Shown here one piece after another: positions 7,817 to 16,039 of a stretch of DNA of 64,000 nucleotides. The stretch comes from Phaeobacter cretensis (GTDB lineage: Bacteria > Pseudomonadota > Alphaproteobacteria > Rhodobacterales > Rhodobacteraceae). The DNA lies in contig NZ_JBKBEU010000001.1 of the NCBI RefSeq assembly GCF_047372505.1, positions 2,542,001 through 2,606,000 of the forward strand, read 5' to 3'. Made by a program: the position numbers and the translations under genes. Each line of letters opens with the position of its first letter. Position 1 is the first letter of the stretch. The notes under the pieces were generated by a model. The model worked only from the letters and a program-made list of their open reading frames with translations. It had not been told where the DNA came from and did not search any database.

Positions 7817-9355
7817 ATGAGCGCAGAACCCATTAAATTCTCCGATGATCAGGCGGTTGCATTCGATCGCGTCAGTAATCTTCTTCATGACGCAGGAGTG
7901 GATCTTGAAGATGATCTGTTACATCCACCGCGTGGTGATGGCGGTGCAATGGCGGTCGTTGGTAAGGCCGGATCTGGTAAGACACTATTATTGGCGGAGC
8001 TTTACAAGGCGCTTGAGCAGGCCGGTGTTGAGGTTGTTTCGGGTGACTATGAAAGCCGGAAGAAAAATGAAGATCGACGCACACTTGCAATTCTAGCGCC
8101 GACAAACAAAGCTGCCAGCGTGCTGCGCCTTCGCGGCGTGCCTGCTACTACGATACATCGTATTCTATACACACCAGTCTACGACCCGGAGTATGAACGG
8201 ATTGCTGAGTGGTTAGCCGGCACAGGGGATGAGCCTGAGATTGAGGGGCTGACAGAAGAAGCGCTTGCGCGAGCAAAAGCATTCTATGAGCGCAACAAGT
8301 CCATTCCCGGTGCGCTGGCCGCTGCAGGGTTGCGCGGGTCTGATTTCATCACCGGTTGGAAGCGGCGAGAAGAGCCGCTGGACATCGGTTTTATCGATGA
8401 AGCGTCAATGTTGGATGACCGCCAGTTTCAGGATCTAAAGGAGATTTTTCCAACGCTGCTATTGTTCGGCGACCCGGCACAGCTTGCCCCTGTTAACCAA
8501 TCAGGTGCGATGGTTTTTGAAACGCTGCCTGAAGAGAGAAAACTGATCCTAAACCGCATCCACCGTCAGGAAGCAGGTAACCCTATTTTGGACCTGGCTC
8601 ATGCGTTGGCTGACCCCGATGTTGGGTTTGAGGATTTCGAACGCATGGTTGAGGACCTATCCCGTGCCGATGACCGCGTCGTATGGGGACAGCGGGTTGA
8701 GGTCGATCTGATGGCACGTTCCCCCGTTTTGGTCTGGCGCAACAATACCCGCATCCGGCTGATCAATGCCTTTCGCAATGTACATGGAGCGCCAGAGGAT
8801 AGCTTGCTAGCGGGCGAGCCTTTGATCTGCGACGGTATTGAGTTGCCGATGAAACATCGAAAGAAACGCCTAGATCTGGAAGCGCGAGGTCTCATCAAAG
8901 GGGCGCAAGTGATCTATCTTGGGCCAGGTCGCAAACCGGGATTTTCACGTCTTCACGTGATGGGGGCGGAAGACCCACAGGTTTCTGCGGCTTCAATCGT
9001 AAAAATCGAAAAGCCTGATGAAGAAGAACCCTTCATTCCGTTTGCGGCACGTATGGGGGCGGCGTTCCTGCACGGGGCAGCTGTAACCATTCATAAAGCG
9101 CAGGGATCGCAATGGCACACCGCGCAGGTCTTTGCCCCTGATATCTACGCGGCGGCGCGTATGGGGCGGGTAGAGGCGGGGCAACCGCTATGGAAACGCC
9201 TTGCCTATGTGGCAATCACGCGCGCTCAGGAACGATTGATCTGGGTGGTACGTAATCGCCTAGCTAAGCCTACGGGGCCATTGCAAGTGGACGATCTACG
9301 CGCCGCGCCAGCCAGTGCGCTGACCTTGGAAATTGAAGAGGACAGCCCAGTATGA
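7817..9355 (+). CDS. RecD/Dda-like superfamily 1 DNA helicase
   Basis: ATP-dependent 5'-3' type helicase of the RecD/Dda group, 512 residues. Walker A is GKAGSGKT at 49-56; motif II is FIDEAS; APTNKAA is motif Ia; GDPAQLAPV is motif III; and the UvrD_C_2 end has TIHKAQGSQW and YVAITRAQERLIWV (motifs V and VI). It is shorter than RecD2 and lacks the extended N-terminal HhH region, so it resembles phage T4 Dda in size. A role in replication or repair is inferred only. It overlaps the following SDR gene by four bases (ATGA), indicating coupled translation, though no functional link between the two is known to me. Confidence 0.88.
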   Translation: MSAEPIKFSDDQAVAFDRVSNLLHDAGVDLEDDLLHPPRGDGGAMAVVGKAGSGKTLLLAELYKALEQAGVEVVSGDYESRKKNEDRRTLAILAPTNKAASVLRLRGVPATTIHRILYTPVYDPEYERIAEWLAGTGDEPEIEGLTEEALARAKAFYERNKSIPGALAAAGLRGSDFITGWKRREEPLDIGFIDEASMLDDRQFQDLKEIFPTLLLFGDPAQLAPVNQSGAMVFETLPEERKLILNRIHRQEAGNPILDLAHALADPDVGFEDFERMVEDLSRADDRVVWGQRVEVDLMARSPVLVWRNNTRIRLINAFRNVHGAPEDSLLAGEPLICDGIELPMKHRKKRLDLEARGLIKGAQVIYLGPGRKPGFSRLHVMGAEDPQVSAASIVKIEKPDEEEPFIPFAARMGAAFLHGAAVTIHKAQGSQWHTAQVFAPDIYAAARMGRVEAGQPLWKRLAYVAITRAQERLIWVVRNRLAKPTGPLQVDDLRAAPASALTLEIEEDSPV

Positions 9356-10110
9356 GCAATCACGAAAATCAAAGTGGTCGTTCAATCCTGATTACCGGAG
9401 CCAGTTCTGGCATTGGCCGCGCGGTCGCCGAAGTATTTCTGGAGGAAGGTTGGCAGGTGGGCCTGCTGGCGCGCCGTGCGGAGAAGCTAAGCGAGGTAGC
9501 GCAAGGCCGCGCGGGAGCTTATGCGCTGCCTGCTGATGTGACGGATCCGATGGCAGTAGATTGCGCCGTTGATGCCTTTGTCAAACAATCAGGGCGGCTT
9601 GACGTATTGTTCAACAACGCTGGTATTTTCACACCCGCTGGCACGATCGATGAAATCCGGTTGGATGATTGGTTCGCTGCAGTGAACGTGAACCTGAATG
9701 GCATGTTTCTTGCAGCGCGCGCTGCGTTTCGGCAAATGCGTCAGCAGACGCCTCAAGGGGGACGGATTATCAACAATGGGTCCATCGCGGCCCATGTTCC
9801 TCGCCCCCATTCCGCTCCCTATGCGGCAACAAAATCTGCGATCACGGGCCTGACCCGCAGCCTATCCCTTGATGGGCGGCCATTTGATATTGCGTGTGGA
9901 CAGATTGATATCGGAAATGCATGCACGCCAATGGTGGCAGAGTTAAGTGACCGACAGGCTCAAACCGATCCTACTGCTGCACCAATGGAAACTTTCGCTG
10001 TGGAGGATGCAGCAGCGTCGGTGTTGCATATGGCAAACTTGCCTTTGTCCGCTAATGTGCAGTTCATGACAGTCATGGCGACCAAGATGCCATACATCGG
10101 GCGCGGCTAG
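9352..10110 (+). CDS. Short-chain dehydrogenase/reductase (SDR) family oxidoreductase
   Basis: Classical SDR of 252 residues. The cofactor-binding TGASSGIG is at 15-22, NNAG at 88-91, and the catalytic triad is Ser144, Tyr157 and Lys161 (Y-x3-K). ARR at 40-42, just after the second beta strand, suggests NADP(H) preference. The substrate is unknown. The start codon overlaps the helicase stop (ATGA). A bidirectional hairpin follows the stop, so this is the last gene of the block that begins with luxR or with the helicase gene. Confidence 0.88.
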   Translation: MSNHENQSGRSILITGASSGIGRAVAEVFLEEGWQVGLLARRAEKLSEVAQGRAGAYALPADVTDPMAVDCAVDAFVKQSGRLDVLFNNAGIFTPAGTIDEIRLDDWFAAVNVNLNGMFLAARAAFRQMRQQTPQGGRIINNGSIAAHVPRPHSAPYAATKSAITGLTRSLSLDGRPFDIACGQIDIGNACTPMVAELSDRQAQTDPTAAPMETFAVEDAAASVLHMANLPLSANVQFMTVMATKMPYIGRG

Positions 10111-10154
10111 GAAATTCCCGTCGTCCGCGACCGCTCCAATATCATCAGAAAATT

Positions 10155-10181
10155 GGCTCCGCGCCCGTCCTGGGCGGAGCC
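10155..10181. terminator. Bidirectional hairpin between convergent genes
   Basis: GGCTCCGC (10155-10162) and GCGGAGCC (10174-10181) form a perfect 8-base stem with an 11-base loop between the convergent SDR and TIGR02186 genes. On the minus strand it is followed by AATTTTC; on the plus strand there is no T-run. Confidence 0.6.
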
Positions 10182-10206
10182 GCTCAAGACGCGGCGGCCA
10201 CCAAGG

Positions 10207-11088
10207 TCAGCTGTTGCGCAACAGGCGGAAAGCAGCTGAGGCGCCCCATCCCGCTGCAATGGCAATGGCAAGTGACATCAGCCCGTAGAGAAAGGGTTGT
10301 TCGCGTGACAGAGTGTAGAGAAACCTCTCCAACCCGACTTTGCGAACATCAATGCTCGTTTCATATTGCGCCACGACGGAGCCGCCCCGCGTCAGCAGGA
10401 TGCGTGTGCGGTAAGCGCCTTCAGTTAGGTCAGCGGGCATTTTGATCGCAGTACGAAACAGGGTCTGCTGATCGACCGCAACAGTGTTTTCTCGTAGCGA
10501 GTATAGGCTGTTGTCAGCGCGGATCCTCATAACCGCTTCGGCGAACTGTTGCGCGCCGCGGATATGCATTCCAGCCCCTACAGAGCGGATCGCACGTGCT
10601 ACCGACACGCGATAACGGAGATCTTCGGTGTCGTTTAGTATTTGAGACAAAGGAGCGCTTGTTGCTACCGCATAGAAGCTAGGGGCGGAGTCTACCAATA
10701 CACTGTCGGTATTGATCCAGATGCCCAATTTTTTCTCTTTGCGGCGGACCATCACCGGTGACGCGGGTCCAGACACAGCAACAATTACCTCCAGCGGATC
10801 GTCCTGTGGAATAGGTGCCTCGCGCTTTACTGCGCCGAAGATGAGGATCTCGGATCCGTCAAAATTAGCTGTGATGGCGACGCGATCCTGGCTGAGGCCT
10901 AACACAACCTCTTCTTTCGGGCCGGTTGAATGCTGCTCGGTGTCTGTCACATTTGAGGACGTCTGAGCCCAAGCGGCCTGAGCGATGGGCATGAGAAGAA
11001 AAGCGGCAGCACAAGCAATATGGCACAGGCGGCCAATACTGGAACGCAATGGCGACATGTAGCGGGAAGGGGCGGTGCGACGGGACAT
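10207..11088 (-). CDS. TIGR02186 family membrane-anchored periplasmic protein
   Basis: Member of an uncharacterised alphaproteobacterial family, 293 residues. An N-terminal signal sequence (hydrophobic stretch IACAAAFLLMPIAQAAWAQ, about 21-40) is followed by a periplasmic domain and one C-terminal membrane segment (FLYGLMSLAIAIAAGWGASA) ending in a short Arg-rich tail. The frame is open eight codons further up, but GAAGGAGGG eight bases before the ATG at 11088 fixes the start, one base after the stop of the TauE-type exporter. The tight pairing suggests an accessory of that exporter, perhaps handling the same sulfur compound in the periplasm. No catalytic motif is visible. Confidence 0.8.
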   Translation of the reverse strand: MSRRTAPSRYMSPLRSSIGRLCHIACAAAFLLMPIAQAAWAQTSSNVTDTEQHSTGPKEEVVLGLSQDRVAITANFDGSEILIFGAVKREAPIPQDDPLEVIVAVSGPASPVMVRRKEKKLGIWINTDSVLVDSAPSFYAVATSAPLSQILNDTEDLRYRVSVARAIRSVGAGMHIRGAQQFAEAVMRIRADNSLYSLRENTVAVDQQTLFRTAIKMPADLTEGAYRTRILLTRGGSVVAQYETSIDVRKVGLERFLYTLSREQPFLYGLMSLAIAIAAGWGASAAFRLLRNS

Positions 11089-11089
11089 C

Positions 11090-12013
11090 TCAGTGCCCTC
11101 CTTCGCTGCCAAGTGAATAAAGTTCGGACGGCATAAGCAGCAGATCCAGGCCTAGCTTGATACAGACGACCAGGACCATCAGAGCGAGCAAGATGCGCAG
11201 CTGCTCAGCCTTAAGGTAGACACCGATACGGGTGCCGATTTGAGCACCGATCACTCCACCGATCAGCAAGAGAACGGCGAGGACGATATCCACGGTATAG
11301 TTTGTCGTTGCATGCAGCATTGTGGTGAATGCAGTCACCAAAATGATCTGAAACAGGGATGTGCCAACGACGACCTTTGTGGGCATGCCCAGAATGTAGA
11401 TCATCGCCGGTACCATGATGAAGCCACCGCCCACGCCCATGATCGCCGCAAGGATACCAACCAAGACGCCGACGATCAGGGGAGGGATCACAGAGATGTA
11501 CAGACCCGAAGTGCGGAACCGCATCTTAAATGGCAATGAGTGAACCCAGCCGCGTTGGCGACGAGCTGCAGGCCCTTTACCGCCTGATGCCTTCGATTTT
11601 CGAATCGCATTCAGGCTTTCGATGAACATGAGCCCGCCGACGACACCAAGGAAGACGACGTAACAGAGTTTTACCAGCAGATCGACCTGACCAAGCGCCT
11701 TGAGGTAGTTGAAGACCACAACCCCAACTGCCGCGCCGACGAGACCGCCAGCCTGAAGGACAAGCCCCATCTTTATGTCGACGGTTTTTCGCCTGAAATG
11801 TGCGAGAACACCAGAGAAGGAAGAAGCGACGATTTGATTGGCCTCGGTCGCAACAGCAACAGCCGGCGGTATGCCGATGAAGAACAAGAGTGGCGTCATA
11901 AGGAAACCGCCGCCAACACCAAACATGCCTGACAAGACGCCGACCATGCCGCCAAGCCCTAAGAGCAGGAATGCGTTGACCGAAACCTCGGCGATGGGAA
12001 GATAAATCTGCAT
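11090..12013 (-). CDS. TSUP/TauE-SafE family sulfite/organosulfonate exporter
   Basis: Polytopic membrane permease of the TauE/SafE family. It shows two homologous halves, each opening with a glycine-rich membrane motif: GVLSGMFGVGGGFLMTPL near the N-terminus and GILAAIMGVGGGFIMVPA after the central loop. About eight membrane segments are apparent. A GTG seven codons earlier (12034) is an alternative start; I prefer the ATG at 12013, but neither has a strong ribosome site. Exporters of this family remove sulfite, sulfoacetate or similar anions. It is the first gene of a two-gene operon with TIGR02186. Confidence 0.85.
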   Translation of the reverse strand: MQIYLPIAEVSVNAFLLLGLGGMVGVLSGMFGVGGGFLMTPLLFFIGIPPAVAVATEANQIVASSFSGVLAHFRRKTVDIKMGLVLQAGGLVGAAVGVVVFNYLKALGQVDLLVKLCYVVFLGVVGGLMFIESLNAIRKSKASGGKGPAARRQRGWVHSLPFKMRFRTSGLYISVIPPLIVGVLVGILAAIMGVGGGFIMVPAMIYILGMPTKVVVGTSLFQIILVTAFTTMLHATTNYTVDIVLAVLLLIGGVIGAQIGTRIGVYLKAEQLRILLALMVLVVCIKLGLDLLLMPSELYSLGSEGGH

Positions 12014-12174
12014 ATGAGTGTTAGACCGCAGCACTTCCGTAAAATCAACTGTCTATGCCGCTATGCAGAAAACAGGACTGACTGTGATCGGAAAACTGGA
12101 CCTATGAATACGGATAATTGCTTTCAATAGGCGCGATGCATGACACAGCAAGAAAGCGGGCTGCTCTAAATTGA

Positions 12175-12200
12175 AAACGCCCGGACAAAACCGGGCGTTT
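12175..12200 (-). terminator. Terminator of the BMP-type ABC transporter operon
   Basis: AAACGCCCGG (12175-12184) and CCGGGCGTTT (12191-12200) form a perfect 10-base stem around ACAAAA, 52 bases after the last permease stop. On the minus strand the descending arm ends GCGTTTTC, giving a short U-run. Confidence 0.8.
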
Positions 12201-12251
12201 GCTGGTTTCTTTCGTATAGTCCTTGCGGACGGTGCGTGTCGCCTCTAGCGA

Positions 12252-13217
12252 TCAGCGTTCTTTGACGTACGGTTCCCCACCTGCCTTTGGAGGAACGGCC
12301 TTGCCAACAAACCCTGCCAGGATCACCACGGTCAGAATATATGGCAATGCGTCCATCACCTGAACGGGAATTACAAAGGTTCCGATTTCAATATTCTGAA
12401 AGCGCAACGCCACGGCTTGCAACAAACCGAACAGCAGGCAGGCACCGAGTGCGTGCCATGGTCTCCATTTCGCGAAGATCAGCGCGGCCAGAGCAATAAA
12501 GCCGCGACCGGCAGTCATATCCTTAACAAAACCAGCCTGGAGAGCCGTCGCAAGATATGCGCCTGCAATACCGCAGAGCAGGCCACAGATCATCACAGCA
12601 GCATAGCGCAGGCCGACAACTGAAACACCTGCAGTGTCTACAGCGGCAGGATTTTCTCCCACTGCGCGCAGACGCAGGCCAAAGCGTGTGCCAAACAGAA
12701 CCCACGCTGTGGCGGGCACGGCCAGAAACGCCAGGTACACTAGTACAGAGTGGCCTGATAGAAGCTCACTATAAATCGGCCCAAAAACCGGTACATCTGC
12801 CAGTGTCTCCGCAAATGGCAGGTTGATCGGTTCAAACCGACCGCCGGAGAAAAGCGAAGGTGTTCTGCCGCCCTGTTGAAACCAATCCTGCGCAATCAGG
12901 ACTGTCATGCCTGCGGCGAGGAAATTGATTGCGACACCGGAGATCAGCTGATTCCCACGGAAAGTGATAGAAGCTAGCCCGTGCAACCCGCTAAGCACTA
13001 AAGAAGACGCGATACCAGCGAGTAGGCCGAGCCAGACATTGCCGGTAGCTGCAGCGACAGCCGCCGAGAAGAAGGCGGCCATCAGCATTTTGCCTTCGAG
13101 GCCAATATCAAAGATTCCGGCACGTTCTGAGAAGAGGCCTGCGAGACAGGCCAGCAGCAAAGGCGTTGCTAGACGAACAGTGCTGTCGAGCACTTGGATG
13201 AGTGTCAGGAAATCCAT
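12252..13217 (-). CDS. ABC transporter permease, nucleoside type (NupQ/YufQ-like)
   Basis: Inner-membrane permease of the BPD_transp_2 (branched-chain/ribose type) family, 321 residues with about eight to ten hydrophobic segments. The glycine-rich motif AVGENPAAVDTAGVSV near 185-200 and GRGFIALAALIFAKW near 235 are typical of the second permease of BMP-type nucleoside transporters. It shares one base with the stop of the upstream permease (TAATG), and is the last gene of the operon. It would pair with the gene at 13217-14311 to form the channel. Confidence 0.88.
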   Translation of the reverse strand: MDFLTLIQVLDSTVRLATPLLLACLAGLFSERAGIFDIGLEGKMLMAAFFSAAVAAATGNVWLGLLAGIASSLVLSGLHGLASITFRGNQLISGVAINFLAAGMTVLIAQDWFQQGGRTPSLFSGGRFEPINLPFAETLADVPVFGPIYSELLSGHSVLVYLAFLAVPATAWVLFGTRFGLRLRAVGENPAAVDTAGVSVVGLRYAAVMICGLLCGIAGAYLATALQAGFVKDMTAGRGFIALAALIFAKWRPWHALGACLLFGLLQAVALRFQNIEIGTFVIPVQVMDALPYILTVVILAGFVGKAVPPKAGGEPYVKER

Positions 13218-14311
13218 TACGCTTTCCCCCGACGCAGAGCGAGGAAGATCCGCTCTAGCGGTCCCCGTACCATATTGTCTAATGCCCCAGTAAACAGGAT
13301 CACCAGTGCCTGAATAACGACAATCAACTCGCGTGGAATGCTGGTCCAGAGCGCGAGTTCAGCACCACCTTGATAGAGGAATCCAAATAGGATCGCCGCC
13401 AGAAACACGCCAAAGGGATGGCTCCGCCCCATAAGAGCAACGGCGATACCAATAAAACCAGCGCCTTCGGTGGAGTTGAGTACCAGACGCTCGGCTTCGC
13501 CCATCACATTGTTGGTCGCCATCATGCCCGCAAGACCGCCGGATATCAGCATGGCAATCATGGTGATCTTGACCGGCGAGATCCCGGCATACAATGCGCC
13601 GTGTTCCGAATTGCCATAAGCCCGGATTTCGTATCCGAGTTTGGTTCTCCAGATCAGCAACCAGACTGCGATACAGGCGGCAACGGCGACGAGGAAGCTG
13701 ACATTTGCAGGCGCGGCTTTGGAAAACTCAATTCCGAGAGGTGCCAGAATTTCATGGAGTGAGGGCAGATGGACCGCTTCAGAAAAACGGGCCGTTGCCG
13801 GATCCATTGAGCCCTCTGGGCGCAGTAGGTTGACCAATACGTAGTTCAATACTGCTGCGGCAATGAAGTTGAACATGATGGTCGTAATCACGATGTGGCT
13901 CCCGCGTTTTGCCTGTAGGTAAGCCGGGATGGCGGCCCAGGCTGCGCCAAAGAGCGCGGCGCCAAGGCTGGCAAAAATCAGGGCCAGTGACCAATGCGGC
14001 CATGGGATATAGAGGCAAACCAATGCAACCCCTAAGCCACCAAGCATAGCCTGGCCTTCACCACCGATGTTGAACAGCCGCGCATGAAAGGCCACCGATA
14101 CAGCAAGACCGGTGAAGAGGAAGTTAGTGGCATAATAGAGCGTATAGCCCCAGCCATAGGTGGATCCCAAGGCACCGGAAACCATCAGTTTCACAGCGGC
14201 AATCGGGTCCTCGCCAATACCAAGAATAACCAGGGCAGACAGAATTGCGGCCAACATGAGGCTGATCAGAGGGATCAGCACTACATCGGCCCATTTGGGC
14301 ATTTTATCCAT
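13217..14311 (-). CDS. ABC transporter permease, nucleoside type (NupP/YufP-like)
   Basis: First permease of the same importer, 364 residues, BPD_transp_2 family. Membrane segments are dense from about residue 10 to 345. Diagnostic stretches are LFNIGGEGQAMLGGLG near 80-95 and EAERLVLNSTEGAGFIGIAVAL near 265-285, the latter cut here to key residues only for recognition. Its ATG follows the ATPase stop directly (TAAATG), so the genes are translationally coupled. Confidence 0.88.
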   Translation of the reverse strand: MDKMPKWADVVLIPLISLMLAAILSALVILGIGEDPIAAVKLMVSGALGSTYGWGYTLYYATNFLFTGLAVSVAFHARLFNIGGEGQAMLGGLGVALVCLYIPWPHWSLALIFASLGAALFGAAWAAIPAYLQAKRGSHIVITTIMFNFIAAAVLNYVLVNLLRPEGSMDPATARFSEAVHLPSLHEILAPLGIEFSKAAPANVSFLVAVAACIAVWLLIWRTKLGYEIRAYGNSEHGALYAGISPVKITMIAMLISGGLAGMMATNNVMGEAERLVLNSTEGAGFIGIAVALMGRSHPFGVFLAAILFGFLYQGGAELALWTSIPRELIVVIQALVILFTGALDNMVRGPLERIFLALRRGKA

Positions 14312-15841
14312 TTACGCGGCCTCCCCCGCGACGCCGGCCATCAACAGGCCCAGCTCTTTCTCATCGGTTTGATCAGCAGGGCGTTCACCCATAATCATTC
14401 CGTCAAACATCACGGCAACACGGTCGGCAAGCGACAGGATCTCTTCCAGCTCAACAGAGACCAGAAGGATGGCTTTGCCCTGATCGCGTAGCTCCACGAT
14501 CTGTTTGTGGATATATTCGATAGCACCAATATCGACGCCACGTGTTGGCTGACCGATCAACAACAGGTCTGGGTTCCGCTCGATCTCACGGGCGACGACG
14601 ATTTTTTGTTGATTGCCGCCGGAGAAGTTCTTGGCAGCAAGCCAAGGATCAGGAGGACGTACGTCAAACTTGGCCATCTTCGCCTCAGTATCGGCGCGCA
14701 GAGCGGCATTGTTCATGAGCAAACCGCGCTGGTACTCGGGCGCGTGGTGGTATCCAAACGCCACGTTTTCCCAAGCGTGGAACTCCATAATCAAGCCTTC
14801 ACGCTGCCGATCCTCGGGGACATGAGCCACATGGGCTGCGCGGCGGGCACGGGCATCGGATCCAGCGCCGGAAAGGGGCAGTGGCGAGCCGTTGAGGCGA
14901 ATGGTGCCCTTACCTTCGCGCATGCCACCCAGTACTTCCATCAGTTCGGATTGCCCATTACCGGCAACGCCCGCAATTCCAAGGATCTCGCCAGCCCTTA
15001 CTGTTAGATCAATATTCTTGACCCGCGAAACACCAGCCTCGTCAACAACGCTGAGGTTTTCGATCTCCAGGATTGGTTTGCCGGGTGTAGCCGGGATCTT
15101 GTCCACTTGTAGGAGGACCTTGCGGCCGACCATCAGTTCGGCCAAATGTTCAGGGCTGGTTTCGGCAGTTTTCACGGTTGCGGTCATCTGCCCGCGTCGC
15201 ATAACCGACACCGTGTCAGTATATTCCATGATTTCGCGTAGCTTGTGCGTGATCAGGATAATCGTTTTACCCTCAGTGCGAAGGCGATCAAGAATACGAA
15301 ACAGCTGGTCGGCTTCAGCTGGTGTCAGCACACCTGTTGGTTCGTCGAGAATTAGAATGTCGGCCTGACGGTATAGAGCTTTCAGGATCTCGACACGCTG
15401 TTGCATACCGACGCCGATTTCATCGATGCGCGCGTCTGGGTCAACGTTCAGCTCATACTCAGACGCTAGGTTTTTGAGTGATTTTCGGGCCTTGCTAAGC
15501 GAGGGCTTCAATAGCCTGCCATCTTCGGCACCCAGAATGATATTCTCGAGCACCGTGAAATTTTCGACCAGCTTGAAGTGCTGGAAGACCATCCCGATAC
15601 CAGCTGAGATCGCGGCTTGGCTATCGGGAATTTCGGTACGTTTCCCGTGAATCCAAACCTCGCCTTTATCGGCTTTGTAAAATCCGTAGAGGATACTCAT
15701 CAACGTTGATTTGCCAGCGCCGTTCTCGCCGATGATCCCATGGATCGTGCCGGGGGAAACACGGATTGAGATATCCTTGTTGGCCTGAACCGGTCCGAAG
15801 GCTTTGGAAATGCCTTTTAATTCAATTGCTGGTGCCGTCAT
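14312..15841 (-). CDS. ABC transporter ATPase, duplicated (RbsA/NupO-like)
   Basis: Cytoplasmic ATPase of 509 residues with two ABC domains in one chain. The first has a full Walker A, GENGAGKST at 38-46, and Walker B ILILDEPTGVL. The second is degenerate in Walker A (GVAGNGQSE near 288) but keeps a signature FSGGNQQK and the LLIGQPTRGVD Walker B-like end, as is normal for the RbsA/XylG/NupO group. It energises the two permeases downstream. The gene is separated from the binding-protein gene upstream by two hairpins. Confidence 0.92.
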   Translation of the reverse strand: MTAPAIELKGISKAFGPVQANKDISIRVSPGTIHGIIGENGAGKSTLMSILYGFYKADKGEVWIHGKRTEIPDSQAAISAGIGMVFQHFKLVENFTVLENIILGAEDGRLLKPSLSKARKSLKNLASEYELNVDPDARIDEIGVGMQQRVEILKALYRQADILILDEPTGVLTPAEADQLFRILDRLRTEGKTIILITHKLREIMEYTDTVSVMRRGQMTATVKTAETSPEHLAELMVGRKVLLQVDKIPATPGKPILEIENLSVVDEAGVSRVKNIDLTVRAGEILGIAGVAGNGQSELMEVLGGMREGKGTIRLNGSPLPLSGAGSDARARRAAHVAHVPEDRQREGLIMEFHAWENVAFGYHHAPEYQRGLLMNNAALRADTEAKMAKFDVRPPDPWLAAKNFSGGNQQKIVVAREIERNPDLLLIGQPTRGVDIGAIEYIHKQIVELRDQGKAILLVSVELEEILSLADRVAVMFDGMIMGERPADQTDEKELGLLMAGVAGEAA

Positions 15842-15930
15842 TCGGGCTCCCCTTATTCGTCCTGGATCGGTCGGTATTAGCCCGAGCGGAGGCGGCGGGC
15901 AGTTAGTGGCTGCGACTTAACCGGCCTAGG

Positions 15931-15971
15931 AAAAACCAAACCCGGAGGCGGCAAAGGCGCAGCCTCCGGGT
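15931..15971 (-). terminator. Attenuating terminator between binding-protein and ATPase genes
   Basis: ACCCGGAGGC (15940-15949) and GCCTCCGGGT (15962-15971) form a perfect 10-base stem with a 12-base loop. On the minus strand the stem is followed by TTGGTTTTT (15931-15939). It would stop most transcripts after the binding-protein gene and let some read into the ATPase and permease genes. Confidence 0.75.
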
Positions 15972-15980
15972 AATGTGAAA

Positions 15981-16027
15981 CCCCCGGTCGCCATCGTGAT
16001 CATAACAAGATCAACATGGGCCGGGGG
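15981..16027 (-). other. Long imperfect hairpin just after the BMP gene
   Basis: Three nested perfect arms are present: CCCCCGG/CCGGGGG outermost (15981-15987 and 16021-16027), CCAT/ATGG, and TGATC/GATCA innermost around ATAACAA. It begins 12 bases after the stop codon and would protect the 3' end of the abundant binding-protein mRNA. Confidence 0.6.
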
Positions 16028-16039
16028 ACAGTCTAGTGC

